DNA of 64,000 nucleotides from Paenibacillus harenae DSM 16969 (GTDB lineage Bacteria > Bacillota > Bacilli > Paenibacillales > Paenibacillaceae). A program made the position numbers and the translations under genes. Where the stretch lies: positions 398,399 through 462,398 of the forward strand of contig NZ_KE383843.1 of NCBI RefSeq assembly GCF_000422465.1, read 5' to 3'. Numbering within the stretch: the first letter of the stretch is position 1; each line of letters starts with the position of its first letter. Shown one piece after another: positions 46,391 to 55,554 of this stretch. The notes beneath the pieces are model-generated. The model did not search any database. It was not told where the DNA came from and was given only the letters and a program-made list of their open reading frames with translations.

Positions 46391-48418
46391 TTATTTTATA
46401 CTTGCTGCCGACCTATGCGACACTTCAAATTTTTGCTTCGCTTCCCTGTATTTTTTTGAAGAAGACAGTTCTCTCTTCCGGGGGGAAGCGGCTGCGGTCA
46501 TGAATCCGTCGCGTATTTCTATAAATTGCAGTTCCGCGAACACGTCAAGCATAAGCTGTATCGTGCCGACGGTCAAGCCGCTTTGCTCCGACAGTTTCTC
46601 CGGCAATCCCGGCAGCGGCGCTTCACCAAGCTTCCGAAGCTGCTGATAGATGACGCCGAATTGCTCGCGTTCGGGAAATGAAGATTCGCTTTCGGGATCG
46701 AAATGGAGGTCATGCAGCTGAAGCTGCGGCTTGCGCTGGCCGTTCCATTCGTTCACGGACAACTCGCCGATCGCGTCAATTCGGCAGCCCGGCTGGAGTC
46801 CAGCCGCAAGCGTACCCATTCCGAACCCAATACCGTCAAGCAATCGGCGGCCGCTCCCCAGCGACAGCTTCAAATGCTTCGATTCCTTGCCGATCGTTCT
46901 CTTGTCCGCCAGCTCAGTTCCCTGAAAGAGCAGCCGCGGCGACGGATTTCCCATGCCGAACGGCTCGAGAAGCGCCAGCTCCGTAATCGTCTCGATCGTC
47001 GCTTCTCCTAGGGAGCATACCAGATCCACCGCCGTTTTCGGTATCCAGTCGTCGGCTGTTAGCCATTGGGACGCCAACTCCCCCAGACGCCTCTCAAACG
47101 CCGCCAAGCGATCGCGGTGGAGACTCATCCCGGCAGCGGCCTGATGACCGCCATAATGATCAAGAAGCTCTTCGCATTCCGTTAAAGCCGCGTGCAGATC
47201 ATAGCCTTCTATCGAACGCGCAGAACCTTTGCACATCCCGGTCTGCTCATCTATGCCTAATATAATAACCGGCTTATAATTCCGTTCCAGAATCTTCGAG
47301 GCTACAATGCCGATAACGCCGACATTCCACCCCTCCCCCGCCAACACAATGACAGGTGGCGCCTCGGCTCCAGCCGCTTCCGCAGCCTCGCATTTGTCCA
47401 GCCACTGCAGCTCCGCTTCCTTGACGATACTCTCCACGACCCGCTGGCGTTCCTTATTAAGGCTGTCAAGCCCGACCGCGGTCAATATCGCTTGGTCGTA
47501 ATCCTCCGTCGTTAACAGCTCTACCGCTCGCTTCGCGTGGTCCAGCCTGCCGGCCGCATTGATGCGCGGCGCCATTCCGAATGCGATTGCCGTTGACGTT
47601 ACGCCCGGCAATTCGATACCGCCCGCTTCGGCAAGGGCGCGGAAACCGGTTGCGGGCTGGCTTCGAAGCCGTTCCAGGCCGTAACGCACCATGATCCGGT
47701 TCTCGTCCGTAAGCGGCATAAGATCTGCAATCGTCCCCAAGCTGACGATATCCGTCCATTCGAGCGGTGGGCGCCCGAGCAGCGCTTGCGCCAGCTTAAA
47801 CGCGACACCGACGCCGGCGAGGCCTTTGAATGGATAACCGCACTCCTTCTGCTTCGGATTTACGACCGCTGCCGCTTCAGGTGTACGCTCGGGAGGCTCA
47901 TGATGATCCGTTACGACGACATCGATTCCAAGATATTTCGCGTACGCAATCTCGTCATAAGCGCTGATTCCCGTATCGACGGTTACGATCAGACGTATAC
48001 CATCTTCGGCGGCAAGCTCTATCGCTTTGCGATTCAAGCCGTAACCTTCCAAGGCTCGATGAGGGATATAATAATCGAAATCATAACCCAAGCCGCGAAA
48101 CAGGTGAACAAGCAAGGAGGTGCTCGATACGCCGTCCGCATCATAATCGCCGTAAATGCGAATTTTTTCATTCCGGGAAGCGGCCAGCCTAATGCGTTCA
48201 ACGGCCTCCTTCATCCCAAGCAATAAATAGGGGTCATGAAAAAGCTCATGACCGCCTCGCAAAAATCGATTCGCCGCCTCCGGCTCCTTATAGCCCCGTT
48301 GCACGAGAAGTCTGGCAACAAGCGGCGGCAGGTTTAAACCTTCAGCCAGCTCTTTCGCCTTTTCTTCGTCCGTTGTCTGCCAAGGCGCCAATGACCAGCG
48401 GGTCTTTCTTTGAATCAT
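46391..48418 (-). CDS. recJ: Single-stranded-DNA-specific exonuclease RecJ
   Basis: A 5'-3' single-strand exonuclease for recombination and repair. The 675 residues contain the DHH domain (YGDYDADGVSS near 90, DTGIS, VTDHHEPPE), the DHHA1 domain (GGHQAAAGMS) and an OB fold (about 460-565). The final 110 residues resemble the winged-helix-like tail of other Bacillota RecJ proteins. B. subtilis RecJ is about 110 residues longer at the C-terminus, so part of that tail is absent. It begins at an ATG and is followed by apt. Confidence 0.96.
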   Translation of the reverse strand: MIQRKTRWSLAPWQTTDEEKAKELAEGLNLPPLVARLLVQRGYKEPEAANRFLRGGHELFHDPYLLLGMKEAVERIRLAASRNEKIRIYGDYDADGVSSTSLLVHLFRGLGYDFDYYIPHRALEGYGLNRKAIELAAEDGIRLIVTVDTGISAYDEIAYAKYLGIDVVVTDHHEPPERTPEAAAVVNPKQKECGYPFKGLAGVGVAFKLAQALLGRPPLEWTDIVSLGTIADLMPLTDENRIMVRYGLERLRSQPATGFRALAEAGGIELPGVTSTAIAFGMAPRINAAGRLDHAKRAVELLTTEDYDQAILTAVGLDSLNKERQRVVESIVKEAELQWLDKCEAAEAAGAEAPPVIVLAGEGWNVGVIGIVASKILERNYKPVIILGIDEQTGMCKGSARSIEGYDLHAALTECEELLDHYGGHQAAAGMSLHRDRLAAFERRLGELASQWLTADDWIPKTAVDLVCSLGEATIETITELALLEPFGMGNPSPRLLFQGTELADKRTIGKESKHLKLSLGSGRRLLDGIGFGMGTLAAGLQPGCRIDAIGELSVNEWNGQRKPQLQLHDLHFDPESESSFPEREQFGVIYQQLRKLGEAPLPGLPEKLSEQSGLTVGTIQLMLDVFAELQFIEIRDGFMTAAASPRKRELSSSKKYREAKQKFEVSHRSAASIK

Positions 48419-48450
48419 GCCGCTTTCCCCTCTCCTGCGGTATGCAGCCT

Positions 48451-49365
48451 TTATTGCAACAGCGTTTGTATCTGATCTTGATTCGGATCGTGGTTCGACT
48501 TGTATGGATAACCGGGATCATATGGTTCAACATAAATCGATACATCCGTAATATGAATAAATTTTTTCATGACAAGCTGCTTTACCCTCTTGGCAATCTC
48601 ATGGCCTTCCAGTACGGAAATTCGCGGATTAACGCTTATGACCATTTCTGCAACGACATAATGCCCGTGCTCCTTCGCCCGCAGCGACTGAACCGTAATC
48701 ACGCCTTCGATGCGCTGCACGAGCTGCATCAGCTCATCCGGATGTTCCTCTTCCATACGCTCTTTATTTGGTCTGCGTACGGCTCCTGCCGCCATCCGGT
48801 AGCCGTTGTATGTTACAATTCCCGCAATCACGAGAGCCGCGGCCGGGTCGAAATAATAAAGAGCGGGAATCGCCAGCGCCTTGCCCATCGTGGCCCCGAC
48901 AACTCCAATGAATGCGGCAAGGGAACAATAAATTTCGGACAACCGATTTTTGGAAGGGAAAAAGAATTGCTGAATGATAAGGCCGATAGCGATGAACGCG
49001 GCTGCGCTCCAATGAGGAACGCTGGTCACGAGATCGGAAATATCGCGGACCGCGGAAATTCCGATCTCCAGTCCAATGATGAGAAGAACGACTGACAATA
49101 CAATTGTCGCCGCCGTCTCTCCTCTCGCATATTCGGTTTCGTTTGACGCCGGTTTGTCCGTTTTGCGGCGCCGCTTTTCCCGCAAGCCCGTCAAAGCGGC
49201 AGCGGATCCGGCTGCCTCGGCAGCCGATCGGAATGCATCTGCCAGCAGCGCCTTACTACCTGACAACCAACCTACTATACCTTTGAATACGGCCAGCAGC
49301 ATGTTCCCCCATAAGCCGGTCCTGCTTGCGGACTCTGCTTTTGCATATCGCTGTGCGGTTGACAT
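48451..49365 (-). CDS. Cation diffusion facilitator (CDF) transporter
   Basis: A membrane metal/proton antiporter of 304 residues. Predicted helices span about 15-215 and a cytoplasmic metal-binding domain lies at about 220-300 (with HVVAEMVISVNPRISVLEGHEIA as H(Y)VVAEM...EGHEIA). In the second helix the metal site pattern is AFRSAAEAAGS, where many members have HxxxD or DxxxD; the first acidic residue is LLADAFRS. The metal is not clear, with zinc, cobalt, manganese or iron possible. It lies between secF and recJ. Confidence 0.88.
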   Translation of the reverse strand: MSTAQRYAKAESASRTGLWGNMLLAVFKGIVGWLSGSKALLADAFRSAAEAAGSAAALTGLREKRRRKTDKPASNETEYARGETAATIVLSVVLLIIGLEIGISAVRDISDLVTSVPHWSAAAFIAIGLIIQQFFFPSKNRLSEIYCSLAAFIGVVGATMGKALAIPALYYFDPAAALVIAGIVTYNGYRMAAGAVRRPNKERMEEEHPDELMQLVQRIEGVITVQSLRAKEHGHYVVAEMVISVNPRISVLEGHEIAKRVKQLVMKKFIHITDVSIYVEPYDPGYPYKSNHDPNQDQIQTLLQ

Positions 49366-49454
49366 CGGTAACCTCCTACAATAAATGCGAAACCTGCTTT
49401 GTTAGTATCAGCTAAGATTTTCCAAAACAAACCCTCTTCGCAGCAGTTACCGTT

Positions 49455-50366
49455 CTATGGCGTTGCCTGTTTATTGGCAGCAGGCTTCGGTTTTTGTTTA
49501 CTTTTAAGCACATACCATATCGGACTGGCAATAAACACAGAGGAATATGCTCCGCTTAGCAAACCTAGAAGCATGGCAAGAGAAAACATCTTCAATGATT
49601 CGCTGCCGAAGATAAACAAGCAAAGAGCAGCGATAAAAACAGTCAATACCGTATTGATGGAACGCGTCATCGTTTGCCAAATGCTCGAGTCGACGATACC
49701 CGCCAAATCCTGAGGACTTCGGATTTTTGCGAAACGCATATTTTCACGGATCCGGTCAAACACGACGATCGTATCATTTATAGAATATCCGATGATCGTC
49801 AGTATTGCTACGATAAACGGCAGATTAACCTCAAGCCGTAAAATCGAAAATAAACTGATGACGATAAAAGCATCATGTGCCAACGAGATGACCGCCGCGA
49901 CTGCAAACCGCCATTCAAAGCGAATTGCGATGTAAACAATAATCCCAATGCTTGCAACGAACATGGCTTTTAAGGCATTAAGCTGCAGCTCCTTCGCCAT
50001 CTCAACGTCTACCGTGTTTACCTCCATGGAAGCATCAGCATCGAATTTTTCCGCAAAATCTTTCTTTAATTGGGTCTCTTTATCGCTTTGCAGCACATCG
50101 TCGAAACGTATGCCGACCCTGTCAGAACCTACCGTCACCGTTGATTTGGCAAAACCGCCATCCTTTAAATATTGCTCGATTGCTTCTTTCTGTCCGACCA
50201 TGCTTTTCGAAACTGAAATGTCTACATTGGAGCCTGCTTTAAAGTCAACGCCGTAATTCAAACCGAACATCGCGAGCGTAATGATGCCAAGTACAGTGAT
50301 AGCGATGGAGAAGATGAAGAAAATCCGGCTTTTTTTGATAAAGCTGAATGATGGATTAAAGCGCAC
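49455..50366 (-). CDS. secF: Protein translocase subunit SecF
   Basis: A membrane subunit that, with SecD, helps proteins complete export through SecYEG using the proton gradient. About 303 residues hold six membrane helices, the first extracytoplasmic domain, and the RND-type helices with SLAHDAFIVISLF and GYSINDTIVVFDRIRENM. I chose the GTG at 50364-50366, ten bases after AAAGGAG; the GTG at 50375 lies one base after that site. The start overlaps the end of secD. B. subtilis has a fused SecDF, but here the genes are separate. Confidence 0.95.
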   Translation of the reverse strand: MRFNPSFSFIKKSRIFFIFSIAITVLGIITLAMFGLNYGVDFKAGSNVDISVSKSMVGQKEAIEQYLKDGGFAKSTVTVGSDRVGIRFDDVLQSDKETQLKKDFAEKFDADASMEVNTVDVEMAKELQLNALKAMFVASIGIIVYIAIRFEWRFAVAAVISLAHDAFIVISLFSILRLEVNLPFIVAILTIIGYSINDTIVVFDRIRENMRFAKIRSPQDLAGIVDSSIWQTMTRSINTVLTVFIAALCLFIFGSESLKMFSLAMLLGLLSGAYSSVFIASPIWYVLKSKQKPKPAANKQATP

Positions 50367-51621
50367 GGATTTCACTCTCCTTTACTCCGAAGAAAGACGG
50401 TTTATTCAAGACGTTACTGCGAATAAGCAGCGTTAGCAATATTCTCGAGAAAACAACGTTTGTGATAATGCTGACCACGATGCTCATGATCAAAATGACT
50501 GCGAAGCCCTTTACAGACCCTGTTCCGATAAAGAAGAGGACAAATCCTGCAATAGCCGTCGTAATCTGTGCATCGAGAATCGTGCGGAGTGAATTTTTCG
50601 ACCCTGCCTTCAAGGACGACAAGACGCTTTTACCGCTGCGAATCTCTTCCTTTATCCGCTCATAAGTGATGATATTTGCATCGACGGCCATACCGATACC
50701 AAGTATAAATGCAGCGATTCCCGGCAGGGTCAACGTGGCGTTCATCAGCCAGAATCCTACCAGCAGCAGCCAAATGTATACAATGATCGAAATACTTGCG
50801 ACTACACCGGGAAGCCGGTAAAAAGCAAGCATAAACAATAAGATAACGGCGGTTCCGAGAAGACCTGCAAACATCGTTTCCTGCAGCGAGGCTTGTCCAA
50901 GCGTTGCTCCTACGCTTTGCGTATACTTTTCAGTGAGCTTAAGCGGCAGGGCGCCCAGATTTATCGTTTGAGCGATTTCATCCGCTTCCGCCCGGGTAAA
51001 GTTTCCTTCAATCGAAGCCTCCGTGCTTCTAATCTCGAACCCGACTCTCGGAGCTGCAAGCTGCCGGTCATCCAAGTAAATGGCCAATAAATTTTTACCG
51101 TCAGGCTGTTTGGAGATGCTGCTCGTCAAATCGCCAAATTTGTCGGCACTCTTCATCTTAAGCGTTATGTCGTAGCCGTTCATTTGGTTAAGCACAACAT
51201 CGGCGCCGTTCTCAACGAAGTCGCTTCCGATAAGTTCTACCTTGCAAAACCCTTCCTCATCCGGGCAGCCTACCATGCTGCGGAACGTCAATTCGGCGGG
51301 TTTCTTCAATATTTCCCTTACAGCCGCTTCGTCCATTACACCTGCTATTCTAACGCGAATCCGATCCTTTCCCTCCGGCAAAACTTCGGGTTCGGCTACT
51401 CCTGAACCATTAGCCCGCTTTTCGAGGCTTTTTGCCGTTTCGATCAGCGCTTCATGCGTCACTGTACCTCCCGGAGTAATGGTCTCCGCCTGATACAGAA
51501 TTTCAAACCCGCCTTTTAAATCAAGCCCCAGCTTAACTTTTTTCACTAGTGTCGGACTTGTCACGCCGATTACGACGAAAGACAGGACGACAATAAGCAC
51601 GAATGCAACCATGCGTTTCAT
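50356..51621 (-). CDS. secD: Protein translocase subunit SecD
   Basis: The larger partner of SecF, 421 residues, with an N-terminal helix, a periplasmic-type extracellular P1 domain (about 35-240, DLKGGFEILYQAE...) and five C-terminal helices with GIGMAVDANIITYERIKEE. Its long head domain is shorter than in E. coli SecD. The ATG follows AAGGGGGAG. A SigA promoter lies directly upstream and overlaps the end of the comN terminator. Confidence 0.96.
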   Translation of the reverse strand: MKRMVAFVLIVVLSFVVIGVTSPTLVKKVKLGLDLKGGFEILYQAETITPGGTVTHEALIETAKSLEKRANGSGVAEPEVLPEGKDRIRVRIAGVMDEAAVREILKKPAELTFRSMVGCPDEEGFCKVELIGSDFVENGADVVLNQMNGYDITLKMKSADKFGDLTSSISKQPDGKNLLAIYLDDRQLAAPRVGFEIRSTEASIEGNFTRAEADEIAQTINLGALPLKLTEKYTQSVGATLGQASLQETMFAGLLGTAVILLFMLAFYRLPGVVASISIIVYIWLLLVGFWLMNATLTLPGIAAFILGIGMAVDANIITYERIKEEIRSGKSVLSSLKAGSKNSLRTILDAQITTAIAGFVLFFIGTGSVKGFAVILIMSIVVSIITNVVFSRILLTLLIRSNVLNKPSFFGVKESEIRAL

Positions 51622-51657
51622 AGATTGTAGGCTCCCCCTTGTGATCTCAATATTCCT

Positions 51658-51686
51658 ATTATACAGACGCGGTAAAAACGAGTCAA
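51658..51686 (-). promoter_or_regulatory. SigA promoter of secD-secF
   Basis: TTGACT (51681-51686) and TATAAT (51658-51663) are 17 bases apart on the minus strand. The -35 box is built from the T-run of the comN terminator. Confidence 0.85.
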
Positions 51687-51718
51687 AAAAAAGAAGAACC
51701 CCCGCTTAGAATGGGTTC
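51686..51718 (-). terminator. Rho-independent terminator of comN
   Basis: On the minus strand GGGAACCC-ATTCTAAGC-GGGGGTTC is followed by TTCTTTTTTTTG. The comN stop codon lies in the loop. Confidence 0.82.
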
Positions 51719-52056
51719 CCTTTAAACGCGCTAAGCGTCATGTAATTCATAAATTTGGTAACCTTCAGCGATAAAATATCGTTTACCATCTGATGCAGCT
51801 CTGGCTGTCCGCTCTTTGCATATTTATCATTGACACAATCCCAAATTTCCTTGCCGGTAATATGCTCATACCCGATCAGTCGGAATTCCTCCGCTTTGCT
51901 GTTGCACAGCTCCTCGATTACCCGGTTTAGCTCATCGTCTGCCATGCTGCCGACCCTCCCATAAGCTAAAGCATGACGAAGCTGGCACCGCTTCGCACGC
52001 ATCCGCTTAAATCGTTCCTTTAAGTCATTCGATATTCGTATTCCATATTCCTGCAT
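51706..52056 (-). CDS. comN: Post-transcriptional regulator ComN
   Basis: A 116-residue protein of the ComN (YrzD) family, known in B. subtilis to control the competence comE mRNA. The position between secD and spoVB is the conserved one. Features include a basic helix (KERFKRMRAKRCQLRHAL), an acidic region (DDELNRVIEELCNSKAEEF), and IWDCVNDKY. It starts at an ATG with only a weak AGGA upstream, so an internal start is possible. Confidence 0.85.
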   Translation of the reverse strand: MQEYGIRISNDLKERFKRMRAKRCQLRHALAYGRVGSMADDELNRVIEELCNSKAEEFRLIGYEHITGKEIWDCVNDKYAKSGQPELHQMVNDILSLKVTKFMNYMTLSAFKGNPF

Positions 52057-52213
52057 ATAGGGGCCGATTCCTAAAATTGACTAATTGAGTGACATGGAAT
52101 CGGACATGCCGCGCATAAAGATGATAGTACCGGCCTGTCTCACAGCAGCTTCGCTTTATTGCTTCCGCATGAGGGGCTCCGCTATTTCAGAAAAGAGATG
52201 AGGGCATTACAAT

Positions 52214-53773
52214 ATGACGAAGCAAACCTTTATTAAAGGCGCCATGATCCTGCTTGCCGCCGGCATCATCAACCGGCTGCTCGGCTTTGTGCCGCGAATT
52301 GCGCTGCCGCGCATCATCGGTGCGGAGGGAGTCGGCTTATACCAGCTCAGCTTCCCATTCCTGACGGTTATGCTGACGATCATTACGGGAGGCATTCCGC
52401 TCGCCGTTGCCAAATGGATTGCAGAAGCCGACACGCAAGGGGACTCTGCGCGGGTCAAATACATTTTCCGCGCGGCAATGGGACTTGCCGTCACATTGGG
52501 CATTATGATGACGGCCGGAATGCTGCTCTTCGCCCCTTGGATTACGACGCATGTCCTGCCGGACGAACGGGTATACCGCACGTTCCTCGCTATGACTCCT
52601 TTGCTTCTGATTAGCGGAATTTCAGCCGTTTACCGCGGTTATTTTCAAGGCAAACAAAATATGATCCCCAGCGCAGTCTCGCAGATCACGGAAACCGTAC
52701 TGCGGATCATCGCTACGCTTGTCTTTGCTTACCTGCTGTTGCCGTTGGGGCTCGAATGGGCGGCCGCGGGCGCGATGCTCGGCGTTGTCGTCGGTGAAAT
52801 CGGAGGCTTGGGCGTCATTCTGTGGAAATATTATCGCGACAAGCAGCGAACCAAATTAGAAGCAGCAATCCCATCGCCGAATCCGCCAAAAAAGAGAGTT
52901 CCGGTGTTAAGAAGGCTCCTTAGTCTGTCCATACCGGTGACTGGCAGCCGGATGATCGGTTCCCTATCCTATTTGCTTGAAACGATCTTTACCGCAAGAA
53001 GCCTGGTAGCTGCCGGCATCACCGCAAGTCTCGCAACGGCACAATACGGCGCTCTGCAGGGCATGATCGTTCCGCTGGTCCTGCTTCCGACCGCATTAAC
53101 CTATTCATTAGCCGTCTCCTTGGTTCCTTCCTTATCCGAAGCGGCCGCCAAAGGAGACAATGCCCTCATCCATAAGAGGCTCCATCAGTCGATGCGTCTT
53201 GCACTTGTTTCGGGCGCTCCATTCGTGGTTGTCATGGCCCTATTCGCCGAACCCATCTGCCGCATCCTGTATGATCATGCCGATATTTCGCCTATGCTCC
53301 AATTGATTGCGCCCGTCGGTATTTTCATTTATTTGCAAGCCCCGCTGCAAGCGGCGCTGCAAGCCTTGGATAAACCCGGGACTGCGCTGATCAATACGTT
53401 GATCGGAGCGGTCGTCAAGCTTATCCTAATCATTCAGTTAGCGTCTAATCCCGACTTCGGCATTTATGGGGCCCTCATTGCCATCAATGTCAATATCGTT
53501 CTGGTTACCGTTCTGCATGGCATAAGCGTTCTCCGTTTTATCGGCTTCCATATGAAGGTGATCGATTTCGTCAAAGTCATCGCCGCCATGGTCGTAATGG
53601 GGGCAGCCGCACGGTTCACGATGGATCATACGCCGCTTTCACTGGAATGGATCAATTTGATCCTTGCATGCGGCGCGGGCGTTATTGTATATCTCCTGCT
53701 CATGATCATGATGAAAATTATTGACCGTCATGACATCGTTCGAATCCCTCTGCTCGGTAAATGGTTTAAATAA
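52214..53773 (+). CDS. spoVB: Stage V sporulation protein B, MOP-superfamily flippase
   Basis: A membrane protein of 519 residues with about 14 hydrophobic segments, of the polysaccharide/lipid flippase (MVIM/SpoVB) family. In B. subtilis SpoVB is needed for spore cortex synthesis, probably by flipping lipid-linked cell-wall precursor. The opening GAMILLAAGIINRLLGFVPRI and GAEGVGLYQLSFPFL are typical. The ATG follows GAGGG by 9 bases. It is divergent from comN and convergent with the DUF421 gene, as in the B. subtilis spoVB locus. Confidence 0.94.
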   Translation: MTKQTFIKGAMILLAAGIINRLLGFVPRIALPRIIGAEGVGLYQLSFPFLTVMLTIITGGIPLAVAKWIAEADTQGDSARVKYIFRAAMGLAVTLGIMMTAGMLLFAPWITTHVLPDERVYRTFLAMTPLLLISGISAVYRGYFQGKQNMIPSAVSQITETVLRIIATLVFAYLLLPLGLEWAAAGAMLGVVVGEIGGLGVILWKYYRDKQRTKLEAAIPSPNPPKKRVPVLRRLLSLSIPVTGSRMIGSLSYLLETIFTARSLVAAGITASLATAQYGALQGMIVPLVLLPTALTYSLAVSLVPSLSEAAAKGDNALIHKRLHQSMRLALVSGAPFVVVMALFAEPICRILYDHADISPMLQLIAPVGIFIYLQAPLQAALQALDKPGTALINTLIGAVVKLILIIQLASNPDFGIYGALIAINVNIVLVTVLHGISVLRFIGFHMKVIDFVKVIAAMVVMGAAARFTMDHTPLSLEWINLILACGAGVIVYLLLMIMMKIIDRHDIVRIPLLGKWFK

Positions 53774-53780
53774 AAATATA

Positions 53781-53823
53781 AAAAAACCGCGTACTAGGGA
53801 AGCCCCTAATATCGCGGTTTTCT
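53781..53823. terminator. Bidirectional terminator between spoVB and the DUF421 gene
   Basis: AAAACCGCG...CTAGGG pairs with CCCTA...CGCGGTTTT, flanked by T-runs on both strands. The DUF421 stop codon lies inside the stem. Confidence 0.82.
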
Positions 53824-54543
53824 GTCTTGCAGATCGATAAACAGCTTGCCTTTATGATCAATCGTGCATAAGAAAACATCCTTAAAATCATAAACGTCTT
53901 CCTCCTGGAGTACGTTTTTGAGCCAAAATCTCGTTTTCTCAAGGCTTTCCAAATTCTTATCCTGTACTTTCCCATCCATAATCAACGGTATCGGCAAAAT
54001 TTCAAACCGGAATTTTGGAGGAATGACTTTTTTAACATCCAAATTCGATTCGGAAGTATTCCCTGACGTACTTTCCGCTACCGTTTCGTCCGATTGCTCC
54101 TTCGGAATGATGGACAGCTTGCCGGTCGTTTCCAGAATCGCGAACTCGACGTCGGAAACGGTGCTGATTTTATTATCCCGAAGCTGAAGCATAAGATCGT
54201 CCAGATTGTAGCGCTGCTTGCGCATAACCTCTTTGTTCAGCTTGCCCTTCTCAATGATGACGCTTGGCTTGCCGTCAAATAAAAGTCTCATCGTTCTGCT
54301 TTTCAACGTGATATAAGCGGTCCCAAGCTGCACCAGCAGCAGGATTAACATGGGCATGATACCGCTCCATAAAGGTCTTTCCATATCCTCGAGCACAATA
54401 ACGGCAATTTCCGCGATCATGACGGAGATAACCAGATCAAAAACCGACAGCTTGCCGATCTCGCGTTTTCCCATGAAACGCATAATCAAAAACACGACGA
54501 AGTAGATAATCACAGTCCGGATTAACAGGCCCCAATATTCCAA
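53806..54543 (-). CDS. yrbG: DUF421 membrane protein (YrbG/YetF type)
   Basis: A 245-residue membrane protein with three N-terminal helices (about 5-22, 33-52, 58-77) and a cytoplasmic DUF421 domain (about 80-165, with FDGKPSVIIEKGKLN and MRKQRYNLDDLMLQLRDN). YetF-type proteins are spore or forespore membrane proteins in Bacillus; function is unknown. A second small domain (about 180-245) follows. The start is a TTG after GAGGAGGAGG. It holds the yrbG position between spoVB and yrzE. Confidence 0.88.
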   Translation of the reverse strand: MEYWGLLIRTVIIYFVVFLIMRFMGKREIGKLSVFDLVISVMIAEIAVIVLEDMERPLWSGIMPMLILLLVQLGTAYITLKSRTMRLLFDGKPSVIIEKGKLNKEVMRKQRYNLDDLMLQLRDNKISTVSDVEFAILETTGKLSIIPKEQSDETVAESTSGNTSESNLDVKKVIPPKFRFEILPIPLIMDGKVQDKNLESLEKTRFWLKNVLQEEDVYDFKDVFLCTIDHKGKLFIDLQDRKPRY

Positions 54544-54764
54544 GCGGAAACCTCCTCCTCGACATTGATATACCAGCTAATCTTAAACGGCATTTTCTTG
54601 TACAGCTATTCTGGCCTTCGTGCAATCACATCATACAAATGTCCCTTGTACGAATATATGGCAACTGCTGATAAGGCAATGGAATTCAGGCGGACAAAGT
54701 TGTACTATTCCGCGGGGCTTGACCATATGGATTAGTAATGTACTTATACTTAGGGGGGAATAAG

Positions 54765-55157
54765 ATGAGTTCGGTAAAACAAGCTCCTAAACCGCCTTTA
54801 ATCGCTTCGCCTTTGCTTGCCGGAGTGCTTTTCTCTATCGTTTGGCTGGCAGCGGGCGCGCTGCTGCTTTCCTTGCTGCTCCATTTTACGGAAATTAAGG
54901 AAAGCAGCTTATCCGGATCCGCATTTCTCGTTCATGCAGCGGCCGCGTTGGCAGGCGGCTTCACGGCCGGGAGACGTTCGGAGAAAAAAGGGTGGTACCA
55001 TGGATCGATTCTGGGATTATTGTACGGAATCATCATTATCATCGTCAGTTTCCTTGCCCAAAACGCCTCTTTATCATGGCATAGCTTCCTGCTTCTTGGA
55101 ACCGCTCTTCTTGCGGGAGCCCTCGGCGGCATGATCGGCGTGAATTTACGGAAATAA
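54765..55157 (+). CDS. yrzE: TIGR04086 family membrane protein (YrzE)
   Basis: A small membrane protein of 130 residues with four predicted helices (about 18-42, 52-70, 79-97, 105-125). GGFTAGRRSEKKGWYHG is the conserved centre of the family. Function is unknown. The ATG at 54765 follows TAGGGGGG; the upstream in-frame ATG lies before that ribosome site. It is convergent with yajC and shares a terminator. Confidence 0.88.
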   Translation: MSSVKQAPKPPLIASPLLAGVLFSIVWLAAGALLLSLLLHFTEIKESSLSGSAFLVHAAAALAGGFTAGRRSEKKGWYHGSILGLLYGIIIIIVSFLAQNASLSWHSFLLLGTALLAGALGGMIGVNLRK

Positions 55158-55175
55158 ACGTTTATATTGAAAAGC

Positions 55176-55210
55176 AAAACGGCCGACATCGGAGATGTCA
55201 GGCCGTTTTT
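55176..55210. terminator. Bidirectional terminator between yrzE and yajC
   Basis: AAAACGGCC-GACATC-GGA-GATGTC-AGGCCGTTTTT forms a tight hairpin with T-runs on both strands. It ends the whole ruvC-to-yajC operon. Confidence 0.92.
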
Positions 55211-55222
55211 ATATGTAGCTGA

Positions 55223-55540
55223 TTATTCGTTTACTGCCGGAGCAGAGGTAATGATGGTATTAATTGCGCTGCGTTCGAATGTCATTTTCGTTGTATCATT
55301 GACACGAAGCACAACCGTATCATCCGTCAATTCCACAACCGTACCGTGCAAGCCGCCGATCGTCGAAATTTTATCGCCTTTCTTCAACTGGCTGAGCATA
55401 CTTGTACGCTGCTTTTGTTTCTTCTGCTGCGGCCTTATAAGCAAGAAATAAAATACCGCAAACATAAGAACGAACGGCCAAATCATGCCGATAATACCGC
55501 CAGCTCCGCCAGGTTCAGCTGTTGCGAGCAACATGGACAT
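55223..55540 (-). CDS. yajC: Preprotein translocase subunit YajC
   Basis: A small membrane protein of 105 residues that associates with SecDF at the translocon. One membrane helix (about 12-32) ends in FLLIRPQQKKQK, the family signature, and is followed by a cytoplasmic beta domain (KKGDKISTIGGLHGTVVELTDD). The ATG at 55538-55540 follows AAAGGGGGG; the frame upstream lacks homology. It is the last gene of the operon. Confidence 0.95.
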   Translation of the reverse strand: MSMLLATAEPGGAGGIIGMIWPFVLMFAVFYFLLIRPQQKKQKQRTSMLSQLKKGDKISTIGGLHGTVVELTDDTVVLRVNDTTKMTFERSAINTIITSAPAVNE

Positions 55541-55554
55541 CGATATCCCCCCTT

